Assembly (NCBI GenBank): GCA_018242105.1
Contig: JAFECP010000033.1
Coordinates: 1 to 39,018 of the forward strand
DNA: 39,018 nucleotides
Direction of reading: 5' to 3'
Origin: Pseudomonadota bacterium
GTDB taxonomy: Bacteria; Pseudomonadota; Alphaproteobacteria; Micropepsales; Micropepsaceae
The position numbers and the translations under genes were made by a program. Numbering within the stretch: the stretch's first letter is position 1; the number at the start of each line of letters is the position of its first letter. Of this stretch, positions 7,435 to 16,274 are shown one piece after another. The notes beneath the pieces were generated by a model that worked only from the letters and a program-made list of their open reading frames with translations, did no database searches and was not told the origin of the DNA.

Positions 7435-9030
7435 GTGGCGTCTATGGTGAAAATCGCGAGATCGGCTTGGCGCCATTTGCACAGCCATGGAGCGACAAAT
7501 TCGAGTTGCTGCGCCTTGCATATGCTAACTGGATGTCTCGATGGCACAGCGAGCAGTCTCAACGAGGTTTTCTCGCAGGTTGGTGACGCGACCTCATTTG
7601 TCGATAGGACGCCGAAGACACCAAGCGCGTTTTGTGTTTCCGATACGCAAGCTACTGCCGGTCTCTATGAAACTCTGGACGCGTCGCGGCCGCTGGTCAT
7701 TCGCAACGTGCGGATTATCACCATGGTGGAACACACAATTCTCACCAGTCATGACGTAACGGTTCGAGGCGGGCGCATCGAGTCGATAATGCCAACGGGC
7801 CAGAAGCTTCCCGATAATGCAATCGTCATCGAGGCCGCCGGCAAGACGCTCCTGCCAGGTCTATCCGATGTGCATGGCCATCCCTTCGTCGCCAATTGGG
7901 GGCGGCATTTTGCATCTTTTTTGGAAGGCGCTGGCGATGGTGTACAATTCGTGTTGCCTTACGATTTGCAGATGTTTTTGCAGGTCGCTTGCGGCATTAC
8001 GCGGTTGGAGATCCTTGCTGGCTGCGCAGATGCGCTGTGGCTGCGAGAGGCCATTCGGGCGGGAACTCTTATCGGACCGCGCCTGTCGGTCGGCAGCCCT
8101 CTGATCGACGGCAATCCGCCGGTCCATGCGCAATCCATGAGTTATATGGTCGGCGATCGTGAAGGGGGAGTGCGCGCCGGCAACGAAATCGCCGATCGTG
8201 GATTCGATTTTGCGAAGCCCTATACGCGCCTACCGGCAGACGGCTTCGACGGGCTGATGGATGCTTGCGCGCAACGTGGGCTGCGCGTCATGGGGCATGT
8301 GCCCGTGGCGGTGGGTGTGGAGGGTGCCATTCGGCGCGGCCAACTGGGGATTGCACACGCGGCAGAGTTGTTCTTGAAATGCGAGGAACCCGAGCGCAGC
8401 GACCGGAAGAGGCGCGACCGCATCATCCGGCTCATGGCTGACACGGGGGTTTGGCTCCAGGCGACAGTTTGCGTCATCCGGCGTATGGAGTGGATCGACA
8501 CGGGCGGTCCTTATGCACCACCTGACATGGATTATCTCAACCCGGTACTCGCGGCATTTTGGGCGGAGGCGGGTCCCGTCGTCAGCGCCCGGCGTGCTCA
8601 GGCGATGAGCATGTTCACGAATTCCTATGCTTCAACCTGTGAGTGGACCAACGCCGCGCGCGCTGCCGGCGTGCGGATTTTAACCGGGACGGACTTCATG
8701 AACCCCTATGTGGTTGAAGGGTTTTCCCTCCACGAAGAACTCGATCGGCTGGTGCGCGATTGCGGATTCGATCCGCATGACGCGCTGTTTGGATCGACAC
8801 GGCTAGGAGCCGACTATCACGACGAGGCGGCGATCGAAGGAACTGTGTCCGTGGGCGCGCGGTCGGATCTTTTGCTGCTCAATTCCGATCCACTTTCCGA
8901 TATCCGGGCGACGCGGGACATCGACGCGGTGATCGTGGGCAGGCACCTGCTTCGCGCGGACGGCATCGCGGAGGGGCTACGCCGCGTTAGAGAGGCTTAC
9001 ACGCGCATGCCGGTCGTTGAACCAGAATGA
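7435..9030 (+). CDS. Metal-dependent amidohydrolase 1 (imidazolonepropionase/Xaa-dipeptidase-like)
   Basis: An amidohydrolase-superfamily (beta/alpha)8 enzyme; the nearest well-known types are prolidase-like Xaa-Arg/Xaa-Pro dipeptidases. Metal-site residues are visible: HGH at about 147-149 in LPGLSDVHGHPFVAN, a carboxylatable Lys in FAKPY (about K261), His in VMGHVP (about 288) and IAHAAE (about 308), and Asp in LTGTDF (about 420). The small beta domain is present at both ends (VRGGRIESI; GARSDLLLLNSDPL). The first ~70 residues are poorly conserved, with no convincing signal peptide. A GTG at 7435 is given, but the ATG at 7444 is equally possible. It follows CocE/NonD hydrolase 1 and is a clear paralogue of the gene at 10583. 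Substrate is probably a dipeptide or N-acyl amino acid. Confidence 0.85.
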   Translation: MASMVKIARSAWRHLHSHGATNSSCCALHMLTGCLDGTASSLNEVFSQVGDATSFVDRTPKTPSAFCVSDTQATAGLYETLDASRPLVIRNVRIITMVEHTILTSHDVTVRGGRIESIMPTGQKLPDNAIVIEAAGKTLLPGLSDVHGHPFVANWGRHFASFLEGAGDGVQFVLPYDLQMFLQVACGITRLEILAGCADALWLREAIRAGTLIGPRLSVGSPLIDGNPPVHAQSMSYMVGDREGGVRAGNEIADRGFDFAKPYTRLPADGFDGLMDACAQRGLRVMGHVPVAVGVEGAIRRGQLGIAHAAELFLKCEEPERSDRKRRDRIIRLMADTGVWLQATVCVIRRMEWIDTGGPYAPPDMDYLNPVLAAFWAEAGPVVSARRAQAMSMFTNSYASTCEWTNAARAAGVRILTGTDFMNPYVVEGFSLHEELDRLVRDCGFDPHDALFGSTRLGADYHDEAAIEGTVSVGARSDLLLLNSDPLSDIRATRDIDAVIVGRHLLRADGIAEGLRRVREAYTRMPVVEPE

Positions 9031-9039
9031 GAGAGAGCG

Positions 9040-9438
9040 GTGCCGCGCACTATGATGAAAGAGGAATCGACGGGAGGTGAACTCGCGGCAGTGATCCAAA
9101 GAATGCTCAACGCTTTATCAGGTGGCGATCGCGCGAGTTTCGAGCGAGAAACCGATTCGGACTTTGCATGCATTGACGTCGGCCGGCGAATGTCAGCGCA
9201 GGAGTTATTCGCATTGGTCGCCTCTGCCAGGGATCAGGGCAAAAGATTCGAATGGAAGGTAACGGCGCCTCGTTGCTACGCTCTTGGCGCGATGGCTTTC
9301 GTCGACTATCGCAATCGCGGCACGATTTGTGACGCGGAAGGTGTAGTGGAGCGTGCATGGCTCGAATCCGCGTTGCTGGTTTTTGCCGACCGATGGCGCG
9401 TGCGCTTCTTTCATTCCTCTGTGGCTGTGGCGGATTAA
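9040..9438 (+). CDS. SnoaL/DUF4440-type NTF2-like protein
   Basis: A 132-aa protein with the NTF2-like pattern: an N-terminal helix (LAAVIQRMLNALSGGDRASFERETDSDFACIDV), a central strand pair (FEWKVTAPRCYALGAMAFVDYRNRGTI) and a C-terminal strand DRWRVRFFHSSVAV. In this fold the pocket may be catalytic or only binding; no specific residue decides it. The start is uncertain: GTG at 9040 or ATG at 9052/9055, with GAGAGAG just upstream. It starts 9 bp after amidohydrolase 1, so it is probably the last gene of the receptor operon. A palindromic operator lies just after it. Confidence 0.6.
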   Translation: MPRTMMKEESTGGELAAVIQRMLNALSGGDRASFERETDSDFACIDVGRRMSAQELFALVASARDQGKRFEWKVTAPRCYALGAMAFVDYRNRGTICDAEGVVERAWLESALLVFADRWRVRFFHSSVAVAD

Positions 9439-9485
9439 GCGGCTGCCAGGCGGAAAACGGCAGAATTGCTCGCCCACTCGATATG

Positions 9486-9497
9486 TGTTATAACAAA
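9486..9497. promoter_or_regulatory. Operator-like palindrome GTTATAAC, copy 4
   Basis: The sequence reads ATGTGTTATAACAAAA with the core at 9487-9494, about 50 bp upstream of the epimerase start. It lies in the 106-bp gap after the NTF2-like gene and marks the start of a second transcription unit (9545-16264). Confidence 0.6.
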
Positions 9498-9544
9498 ATG
9501 ACATCAACCGCGGCCTCGCCGCAATCTGGCAGCCGGAGTGGACG

Positions 9545-10579
9545 ATGGGTGCGACGCAAAATCTCAAGATACAGCCACCGCCTCATGGCGACAGCGCCGT
9601 CGCGCTATCCTATCGGATCGCCGTCAACACATTCGCCACACCGATCGCGATTGCTCGCGGCACCATTGTGGACGAACGCACGATAGTGGTGTGCCTCACG
9701 GATCGAAACGGTGTGAAGGGCTTCGGCGAGGCTTGTGGCGTCCCTTATCGCGGTGAAACCGTTGAGTCTATGACTGGTCAATTGGAAAAGGTTCGCGATG
9801 TCGTGCAGGGCGGCTGTAGCCGCCAAGACCTTTTGAGTGAACTTGACTCCGGAGGTGCACGGTTTGCGCTTGATTCCGCGTTGCTAGATCTTGAGGCGAA
9901 ACAAACAGGCCGCCGCGCGTATGAAATCCTGGGCTTGGGGGCACCGAAAAACGTCAGGACTTGCTTCACCATCGGCATTGGCGATGCGGTGCATTACGAA
10001 AGCCGTGCGCGACAGCATCGAACGTTTGCGACGCTCAAGGTCAAGGTGAATGGTGAAAATCCGATCGCGGCTCTTGAGGCGGTGCGGCGCGGGGCGCCGG
10101 AGGCGAAGCTTGTCGTCGATCCTAACCAATCTTGGTCTGTTGCTCAATTGAAGGCATTCATGCCGCGCCTTGTCGCATCGAACGTCAATCTTATTGAACA
10201 ACCTATTCCGGTCGGAGACGAGGTTGGGCTGAGGGGGTATCGATCGCCGATTGCATTATGTGCCGATGAATTGATCGAAACGCAGGATGATCTTGATTGC
10301 GCTGAGGGTTCATTCACGTTCATCAATATCAAGCTGGATAAGGCGGGCGGGCTGACCGCAGCGCTTGATCTGGCGGCGGCCGCTCGGGCAAGGGGCTTTA
10401 GGTTGATGGTGGGGTGCATGGGCGGTACGTCCCTGTGCATCGCGCCGGCTGTTCTGCTCGCCCAGATGTGCGAAGTCGTGGATCTAGATTCTCCTTTGCT
10501 CATTGCGGACGATTGCGCCCATGGGCTTTCCTTTGATGGCGATGTGCTTTCCCCACCGATCTCCGCTCTTTGGGGTTAG
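9545..10579 (+). CDS. Dipeptide epimerase (enolase superfamily, L-Ala-D/L-Glu epimerase-like)
   Basis: These enzymes invert one stereocentre of a dipeptide using two opposed lysines and a Mg2+ site. The signature is complete: LKVKV (K165, K167), metal ligands D192 (VVDPNQSW), E218 (LIEQP) and D241 (LCADE), second-side Lys K263 (NIKLDKAGG), GCMGGTSL, and the D-L-D motif at D313/D315 that in dipeptide epimerases holds the substrate ammonium group. At 344 aa the length is typical. GGAG lies 6 bp upstream of the ATG. It heads a tight operon: amidohydrolase 2 starts 3 bp after its stop. Specificity within the family varies widely (Ala-Glu, hydrophobic or cationic dipeptides) and cannot be read here. 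It points to a substrate containing, or processed through, D-residues. Confidence 0.9.
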   Translation: MGATQNLKIQPPPHGDSAVALSYRIAVNTFATPIAIARGTIVDERTIVVCLTDRNGVKGFGEACGVPYRGETVESMTGQLEKVRDVVQGGCSRQDLLSELDSGGARFALDSALLDLEAKQTGRRAYEILGLGAPKNVRTCFTIGIGDAVHYESRARQHRTFATLKVKVNGENPIAALEAVRRGAPEAKLVVDPNQSWSVAQLKAFMPRLVASNVNLIEQPIPVGDEVGLRGYRSPIALCADELIETQDDLDCAEGSFTFINIKLDKAGGLTAALDLAAAARARGFRLMVGCMGGTSLCIAPAVLLAQMCEVVDLDSPLLIADDCAHGLSFDGDVLSPPISALWG

Positions 10580-10582
10580 GTC

Positions 10583-12205
10583 ATGCTGACGCGACGGATA
10601 TTGCAGGATCGACGGAAGGCGCACATCGTTCCACATATATCCGCCTGCGGATGTGCAGTGCATCTTCTGTCGAGCCAGCTTTGTCTTCTAAATTCGCCAC
10701 CCGTGTTGGCAGCCGCCAATGACCATCCATCTTTCTACGACGTGACGCCAAAGGAACGCAGCCCCCGGTGTGTCACTAGCAACTTCCAAACGGAAGACCT
10801 GTATGAAAAGCTGCTTCGTGGCAAGACGCTCGTGTTCCGCAATGCACGCATTCTAACCATGCGCGGCCGCGAAATTCTCGACAAGCATGATGTGTTGGTG
10901 CGCGACGGGATAGTTGAAGCTGTTACTCTGACGGGGCAAGCCCTGCCCGATGGCGCAACGATTGTTGATGCGACAGGCAAGACGCTTTTACCAGGTCTGT
11001 CCGATGTGCACGGTCATCCGTTTGTAGCCAATTGTGCAAAGGCCTTCGCGGGGTTGGTCGAAGACGGAGGTGACGGAAGCGCTTATGTGCTTCCTTATGA
11101 CTTGCAGATGTTCCTGCAACTGGCCTGTGGTGTGACGCAGCTGGATGTGATGGCGGGTTGCCCGGACACGCTGTGGATGCGCGACGCGATCCGGGATGGA
11201 ACACTGATCGGTCCCCGGATGACGGTCGGGAGTCCCCTCATCGACGGTTATCCCCCGCTGCATGCGGCGAACATGAGTTATCTGGTAGGAGATATTGAAG
11301 GCGGGATACGCGCGGGCGAAGAGGTTGTCACCCGCGGCTTCGATTTCGCCAAACCATATTCAAATTTGGGCGCCGAGGCGTTCGAAGGCCTGATGCGCGC
11401 CTGTGACCGCAACGGCATTCGCGCCGTCGGGCACGTTCCGCGTGCGGTGGGCGTGGAGGCCGCGATCCGCAGGGGGCAGCGCGGCATCGCTCATTGCGCG
11501 GAACTATTCTACAATAAGGAAGGCGCTGCGCGCAGCGATCGGGACAGGCGGGACAGGCTGATCGATCTGCTGGTCTCATCCGGCACATGGCTTCACGCCA
11601 CGGTTTCCGTGCACCAGCGCATGGACTGGATTTGCAACGGCGGAAAGTTCTACCCGCCGGACGACGATTACCTCAATCCTCTGTTTCGTGCGATCTGGGA
11701 TGAGAATGCGCCTCTTATCCAGAGTTGGCGAAAGCAGCCTAACCCGATCTACCGCGACGCCTACAATCTGACACGGATGTGGACCGATGCCGTGCGGCGC
11801 TCAGGCGCGAAGGTGCTGACCGGGACAGACTTTTCGACGCCCCATCTGGTCGAAGGCTTCTCGCTCCATGAGGAGCTGCAGCGGCTTGTGGACGATTGCG
11901 GCTTCGACCCGCATGAAGCGCTGATCGCCTGCACGCGCACGGCCGCGGAATATCATGGGGAAGATGCGAAAGAGGGCACCATCGTGCCCGGTGCTACAGC
12001 CCGTCTTCTATTGCTAAACGGAAATCCTCTTGCGGATATTCGCGCCACGCGAAATGTCGATGCCGTTTTTGTGGGCCAAAACCTCTTGCGGACGGATGCG
12101 ATTAGGACGGGTCTGGGCCGCGTGCGAGCCGCCTATGCGGCAATGCCACCGGCCCGGCAAAAACTCCCCGACAATCACGTTTACATTCGAAGGGACGAAA
12201 CGTGA
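10583..12205 (+). CDS. Metal-dependent amidohydrolase 2, paralogue of the one at 7435
   Basis: It has the same architecture and metal residues as amidohydrolase 1: HGH at about 143-145 (LPGLSDVHGHPFVAN), K257 in FAKPY, H284 in VGHVP, H304 in IAHCAE and D416 in LTGTDF. Long blocks match the paralogue nearly residue for residue, for example VLPYDLQMFLQ and IGPRMTVGSPLIDG. The N-terminal ~50 residues differ and include a moderately hydrophobic stretch ending PPVLAAAND, which could be a weak signal peptide. The start follows the epimerase stop by 3 bp, and its TGA overlaps the GTG of hydrolase 2 (GTGA). It probably hydrolyses a dipeptide or amide related to that of amidohydrolase 1. Confidence 0.85.
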   Translation: MLTRRILQDRRKAHIVPHISACGCAVHLLSSQLCLLNSPPVLAAANDHPSFYDVTPKERSPRCVTSNFQTEDLYEKLLRGKTLVFRNARILTMRGREILDKHDVLVRDGIVEAVTLTGQALPDGATIVDATGKTLLPGLSDVHGHPFVANCAKAFAGLVEDGGDGSAYVLPYDLQMFLQLACGVTQLDVMAGCPDTLWMRDAIRDGTLIGPRMTVGSPLIDGYPPLHAANMSYLVGDIEGGIRAGEEVVTRGFDFAKPYSNLGAEAFEGLMRACDRNGIRAVGHVPRAVGVEAAIRRGQRGIAHCAELFYNKEGAARSDRDRRDRLIDLLVSSGTWLHATVSVHQRMDWICNGGKFYPPDDDYLNPLFRAIWDENAPLIQSWRKQPNPIYRDAYNLTRMWTDAVRRSGAKVLTGTDFSTPHLVEGFSLHEELQRLVDDCGFDPHEALIACTRTAAEYHGEDAKEGTIVPGATARLLLLNGNPLADIRATRNVDAVFVGQNLLRTDAIRTGLGRVRAAYAAMPPARQKLPDNHVYIRRDET

Positions 12206-13992
12206 GCGGTGTGCAACAGCCGGAGCCACGGGGCGCACTGATGCGTGCACATGGCGTCAGCATTCGACGGAGCGTAAAAATCCTGTTGCGCGATGGAGTG
12301 CGTTTGAATGTGACTTGCTATCTTCCGCAACATCAGCCGGCGCCCGTGATATTGACGATGACGCCCTATATTGCGGATAGCTATCACGACCGTGGCATGT
12401 TCTTCGCAAAAGCGGGATTGGCGTTTCTCATTGTCGATGTGCGCGGCCGGGGAAATTCGGAAGGCGATTTCGCGCCGAGTATCCAAGAGGCGAAAGACGG
12501 ATTCGACGTGGTGGAGTGGATCGCCGCGCAGGACTTCTGCAACGGCAAAGTGGCCATGTGGGGCGGTTCGTATTCCGGTGCCGCGCAATGGGCTGTGGCC
12601 AAGGAACTACCGCCGCACTTGGCAACCATCGTGCCCGTTGCGGCGTCATGCCAAGGCGTTGATTTTCCCATGCGTAACAACATTTTTTGGCCGTATGCCG
12701 CGCAGTGGCTCACTTATGTGAGTGGATGCACATTGCAAGGGCAGACGTTCGGCGACACAGCGTTATGGTTCGATATTTTCCGCGACCATTTTTTGGTGGA
12801 CGAACCGCTATCCGCCCTGTCTCGCTTGCTCGATGATCACGCAGCAGAGGTCTTTGGGCTGTGGATCGCACATCCCGAGCGCGATGACTTCTGGGATTCC
12901 TATTCACCGAGCGAAATGCAATATGCCGCGATCAGGCATCCTGTTCTCACGATCACGGGAATATTCGACGGCGACCAGGCGGGGGCTCTGCATTACTACA
13001 AGCATCATCTTGAGGCCGCTGCCGAAAATCATTACCTCGTCATTGGCCCTTGGGATCACGCCGGTACGCGTACGCCCCAGGAACGGACGGTGGGCTTGCA
13101 TTTCGGCAAAGCGAGCTTGCTGGACATAAACCAGCTCCATCTGGACTGGTATAAATGGGCGATGGGCGCCGGGACAAAGCCGGTCTTCCTGAAAAGTCCT
13201 GTCGCATATTACGTGCTGGGTGCTGAGAAATGGCGTTATGCCTCCACACTTGCGTCGGTTACGAAACAGCACGCCCCATATTACTTGGCTTCATCGGTGA
13301 ATCCGATTGACATCTATACATCGGGCTCCCTCGATGTGGCACCTAAGGGCGGCCCGGACCACTATACGCATGATCCGCTGAACGTGCGCGCGTGGGCCGA
13401 TGCAGGCGAGGGTGTCGATGCCACGCATGTCACGACGTTCGAGCCGGTTTCCGCACTCGCCGGACGGCAACTCGTCTATCATTCGGCTCCATTCGTGGAA
13501 GCGACGGAGATCAGCGGCTTTTTCCGGCTTTCGGCATGGATCGCGATCGATACACCCGATACCGATTTTTATATTACGGTTTACGAGATCGGCGCCGACG
13601 GCACTTCGATCTTGCTCGCATACGATATGATGCGCGCGCGGTATCGGCAATCGGATCGAGTACCGTGTCTTGTCGATACTACGGAACCGTTGCTCTACGA
13701 GTTCAAGAGCTTCAACTTCGTATCGCGCCAAGTTAAATGCGGCTCACGCCTGCGCCTTGTGATCGCGCCCTTGGGGCGCGTGGTCGCTTTCTGGTTTCCG
13801 CAGAAGAACTATCAGGGTGGCGGGGTTGTGGCCGCGGAGACCGCAGCCGACGCGCGTACTGTGACGGTAAGCCTGTTCCACGATGAAAAGCACCCGAGCG
13901 CGCTGCACGTACCGTTCGCGCATCTGGACGGTAACGAAGATCAAGCTTTGCCCGATGCAGTGATGCAGGCTCCCGGAACCGCAAATGGATAA
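12202..13992 (+). CDS. CocE/NonD-family (S15-like) hydrolase 2
   Basis: An alpha/beta hydrolase plus PepX_C domain, 596 aa. The triad is canonical: Ser123 in WGGSYSG, Asp256 in GIFDGDQAGALHYY and His286 in IGPWDHAG. The C-terminal sandwich domain starts near residue 420 (VYHSAPFVEATEISGFFRLSAWIAIDTPDTDFYITVYEI) and ends with YQGGG and the usual VTVSLFHDEKHPS strand. The start is a GTG overlapping the previous stop codon. There is no signal peptide, unlike many periplasmic alpha-amino-acid ester hydrolases. It is only distantly similar to hydrolase 1, so the two probably attack different bonds. Likely reaction: release of an N-terminal aminoacyl or acyl group from an ester or amide. Its stop overlaps the MFS start by 8 bp. 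Confidence 0.88.
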   Translation: MSGVQQPEPRGALMRAHGVSIRRSVKILLRDGVRLNVTCYLPQHQPAPVILTMTPYIADSYHDRGMFFAKAGLAFLIVDVRGRGNSEGDFAPSIQEAKDGFDVVEWIAAQDFCNGKVAMWGGSYSGAAQWAVAKELPPHLATIVPVAASCQGVDFPMRNNIFWPYAAQWLTYVSGCTLQGQTFGDTALWFDIFRDHFLVDEPLSALSRLLDDHAAEVFGLWIAHPERDDFWDSYSPSEMQYAAIRHPVLTITGIFDGDQAGALHYYKHHLEAAAENHYLVIGPWDHAGTRTPQERTVGLHFGKASLLDINQLHLDWYKWAMGAGTKPVFLKSPVAYYVLGAEKWRYASTLASVTKQHAPYYLASSVNPIDIYTSGSLDVAPKGGPDHYTHDPLNVRAWADAGEGVDATHVTTFEPVSALAGRQLVYHSAPFVEATEISGFFRLSAWIAIDTPDTDFYITVYEIGADGTSILLAYDMMRARYRQSDRVPCLVDTTEPLLYEFKSFNFVSRQVKCGSRLRLVIAPLGRVVAFWFPQKNYQGGGVVAAETAADARTVTVSLFHDEKHPSALHVPFAHLDGNEDQALPDAVMQAPGTANG

Positions 13993-15286
13993 GCTTTTGC
14001 CCGCAACAAAAGACCGCATCGCGCGCGGCCGTTGGATTGACAGCCCCTATTATATGCTGGCTGTCCTTTCGCTGGTCAGTGCCAGCCAGATCATCGACCG
14101 GATGCTTCTGTCGATTGCTGTCGAGCCGATGAAGCACGACCTAGGCTTGAGCGATGCGCAATTGGGGTTCCTGAACGGCACTGCTTTCGGACTCTCTTAT
14201 GCGCTTGCGGCGATCCCCCTGGCGGCTTTATCGGACAGGTGGAACCGAAAGGACGTCATCGCACTGACCTTGACGGTGTGGAGCATTTTCACGGCCGCGA
14301 CGGCAATCGCTGGTAACTTCTTCACCCTTTCCGCGGCACGAATTCTCGTAGGTGCGGGAGAGGCCGGAAGTGGTCCCGCTTTCTTCTCGCTTATCGCCAA
14401 TAGGTTTCCCGAAGCAAAGAGAGCTGGTGCGATCGCCGTCGTCGGAGCCGTCACGGCGGCCGGATCGTTCGCGGCCCTTTGGAGCGGTGGATACATCGTA
14501 GACCATTATGGCTGGCGTTCCCTATTCCTAGTCTTTGGTATTCCAGGATTGATTCTTGCGCTCTTTATATTTTTGACGTTCACCGAGCCCACGCACACCC
14601 GCGCAGTCAACCTTCGTTCGCAGCTCACATTTTCGGAAATGGTGCGCGTGTTCCTGCGCGCCCCTGTGATAAATTTGTTTCTCGCGACATTCTGGAGCGG
14701 GCTGTCCGCCACGGCGGTTCTGGGCTGGGGTCCGGCATTCCTGGCGCGCACATTCGCGATGTCAACGACGGATATCGGCTTTTGGATCGGGTTGACCGGC
14801 GGATTGTCCGGTATCGTGGGCACTTTGGCGGGTGGTTACGTCTCCAATGTTCTCGAGCAACGATTTCCTCACAAAGGGGGGTTGCTCCTCGCCATTGCAG
14901 CGCTTGCGGTCAACGTGCCAGCGGCAATTGGTTTTTTTCTGGCCGCTTCCGAGCCATTGTCTCTGGCACTTCTCATCATATGGGCCATCTCGTCCGGCCT
15001 ACCAGTTGCGCCGCTCAGCGCGCAGATGCTGACTTTTATGCCGAAGCGCTCACAGGTCACTGCCATCGCCGTCTGGTCGACGGGGACGCTTCTGGTGTCG
15101 AGCTTGAGCGCGACGGTCATGGGTTTCGTAAGTGATGCTGCGATCGGACATGGTGTGAAGAACGGCCTGCAATTTGCGCTGATCGGTGCCGCGTCCCTGT
15201 GTGCGTTATCGATTTTCCACTTATATTATCTCTTGCGTTACCGAAAGCCCATCGATCCTAATCTCGACCGGATATTGAACGCGTGA
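13985..15286 (+). CDS. MFS transporter, spinster-like family
   Basis: A 433-aa 12-TM major facilitator. Visible signatures are LVSASQIIDRMLLSIAVEPMKHDLGLSDAQLGFLNGTAFGLSYALAAIPLAALSDRWNRKDVI (TM1-2 and the conserved loop), then RILVGAGEAGSGPAFFSLIANRFPEAKRAGAIAV. Alphaproteobacterial spinster-type proteins are common in catabolic loci with TonB receptors, where they are thought to take substrate over the inner membrane. Specific substrates are mostly unproven. It is translationally coupled to hydrolase 2 (8-bp overlap) and followed by the PLP enzyme after 9 bp. It is the only inner-membrane transporter of the locus, hence the likely import route for the peptide or its fragments. Confidence 0.9.
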   Translation: MDKLLPATKDRIARGRWIDSPYYMLAVLSLVSASQIIDRMLLSIAVEPMKHDLGLSDAQLGFLNGTAFGLSYALAAIPLAALSDRWNRKDVIALTLTVWSIFTAATAIAGNFFTLSAARILVGAGEAGSGPAFFSLIANRFPEAKRAGAIAVVGAVTAAGSFAALWSGGYIVDHYGWRSLFLVFGIPGLILALFIFLTFTEPTHTRAVNLRSQLTFSEMVRVFLRAPVINLFLATFWSGLSATAVLGWGPAFLARTFAMSTTDIGFWIGLTGGLSGIVGTLAGGYVSNVLEQRFPHKGGLLLAIAALAVNVPAAIGFFLAASEPLSLALLIIWAISSGLPVAPLSAQMLTFMPKRSQVTAIAVWSTGTLLVSSLSATVMGFVSDAAIGHGVKNGLQFALIGAASLCALSIFHLYYLLRYRKPIDPNLDRILNA

Positions 15287-15295
15287 GCCGCCATC

Positions 15296-16264
15296 ATGCA
15301 GCTACCCACTTCGAGCGATATCGGAAACGCGGCCCAGGTCATCTACCAGACCATCACGCCGACGCCGCAGATCTCCTGGCCCTTGTTGAACGGCATCGTC
15401 GGCGCCGACGTTTGGGTGAAGCACGAGAACCACACGCCGTTGGGCGCATTCAAGATTCGTGGCGGTCTGATATTTGTCGATGCGCTCCGGAATGAAGGCG
15501 GGAACTGCAAAGGGTTGATCGCTGCCAGCAAGGGCAACCACGGCCAAAGCATTGCGTTCGCTGGTGGCCGGTCTGGAATGCCTGTGGTCATCGTGGTCCC
15601 ACATGGCAATAGCGCGGACAAGAATGCCGCGATGGGCGCGTTGGGCGCGACGCTGATCGAGCATGGAAGCGATTTTCAAGACGCACTCTTGCATGCACGC
15701 GCGCTCGCGGAGCAACGGAGCCTGCGGTTTGTCCCATCGTTCGCCCCGCTTCTTGTGTGCGGTGTCGCGACATGGGCGCTGGAGTTGTTTCGGGCCGTGT
15801 CGAATATCGACACCTTATATGTTCCCATCGGCCTAGGATCAGGAATTTGTGGCGCTGTTGCCGCGCAGCAGGCGCTGGGCCTGAAAACGAAGATTGTCGG
15901 CGTTGTGGCGGAGGCCGCGCCGGCTTACGCGAGATCTCTGGCGGCCGGGCATCTTCTTGAATCTAGTGTCGGTCCGACAATCGCAGATGGCGTGGCGTGC
16001 CGAGCGCCTGATCCGGCCGCGTTCGCCATCATAAGTAAATATGTTTCACGAATCGTGACGGTTTCGGAGGCGCAGATTCGGGAGGCTATGCGCACCATGT
16101 TCTTCGCAACACACAATGCCAGCGAAGGTGCCGGAGCGGTATCGCTGGCCGCCCTACTGAAGGAGCGTGAGGCGATGGAAGGTCGCCGTGTCGCGGTCGT
16201 TTTGACGGGCGCCAATATCGACACCCGTCAATTCGCGGATGTTTTGAGCGAACACACCGCCTGA
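15296..16264 (+). CDS. PLP-dependent serine/threonine dehydratase-like enzyme (fold type II)
   Basis: Fold-type II PLP enzyme of the IlvA/TdcB/EutB group. K53 in NHTPLGAFKIRGG is the Schiff-base lysine; AASKGNHGQSIAFAG and GLGSGICGA form the substrate and phosphate loops; VVLTGANIDTRQF is the family's C-terminal motif. At 322 aa it lacks the C-terminal ACT domain of biosynthetic threonine deaminase, which fits a catabolic role. Probable reaction: deamination of Ser, Thr or a related 3-substituted 2-amino acid to a 2-oxo acid. It is the last gene of the epimerase operon and ends 10 bp from the convergent S9 peptidase. It would consume one amino acid released by the upstream hydrolases, which is inference. 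Confidence 0.85.
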   Translation: MQLPTSSDIGNAAQVIYQTITPTPQISWPLLNGIVGADVWVKHENHTPLGAFKIRGGLIFVDALRNEGGNCKGLIAASKGNHGQSIAFAGGRSGMPVVIVVPHGNSADKNAAMGALGATLIEHGSDFQDALLHARALAEQRSLRFVPSFAPLLVCGVATWALELFRAVSNIDTLYVPIGLGSGICGAVAAQQALGLKTKIVGVVAEAAPAYARSLAAGHLLESSVGPTIADGVACRAPDPAAFAIISKYVSRIVTVSEAQIREAMRTMFFATHNASEGAGAVSLAALLKEREAMEGRRVAVVLTGANIDTRQFADVLSEHTA

Positions 16265-16274
16265 GTAGTGCAAA

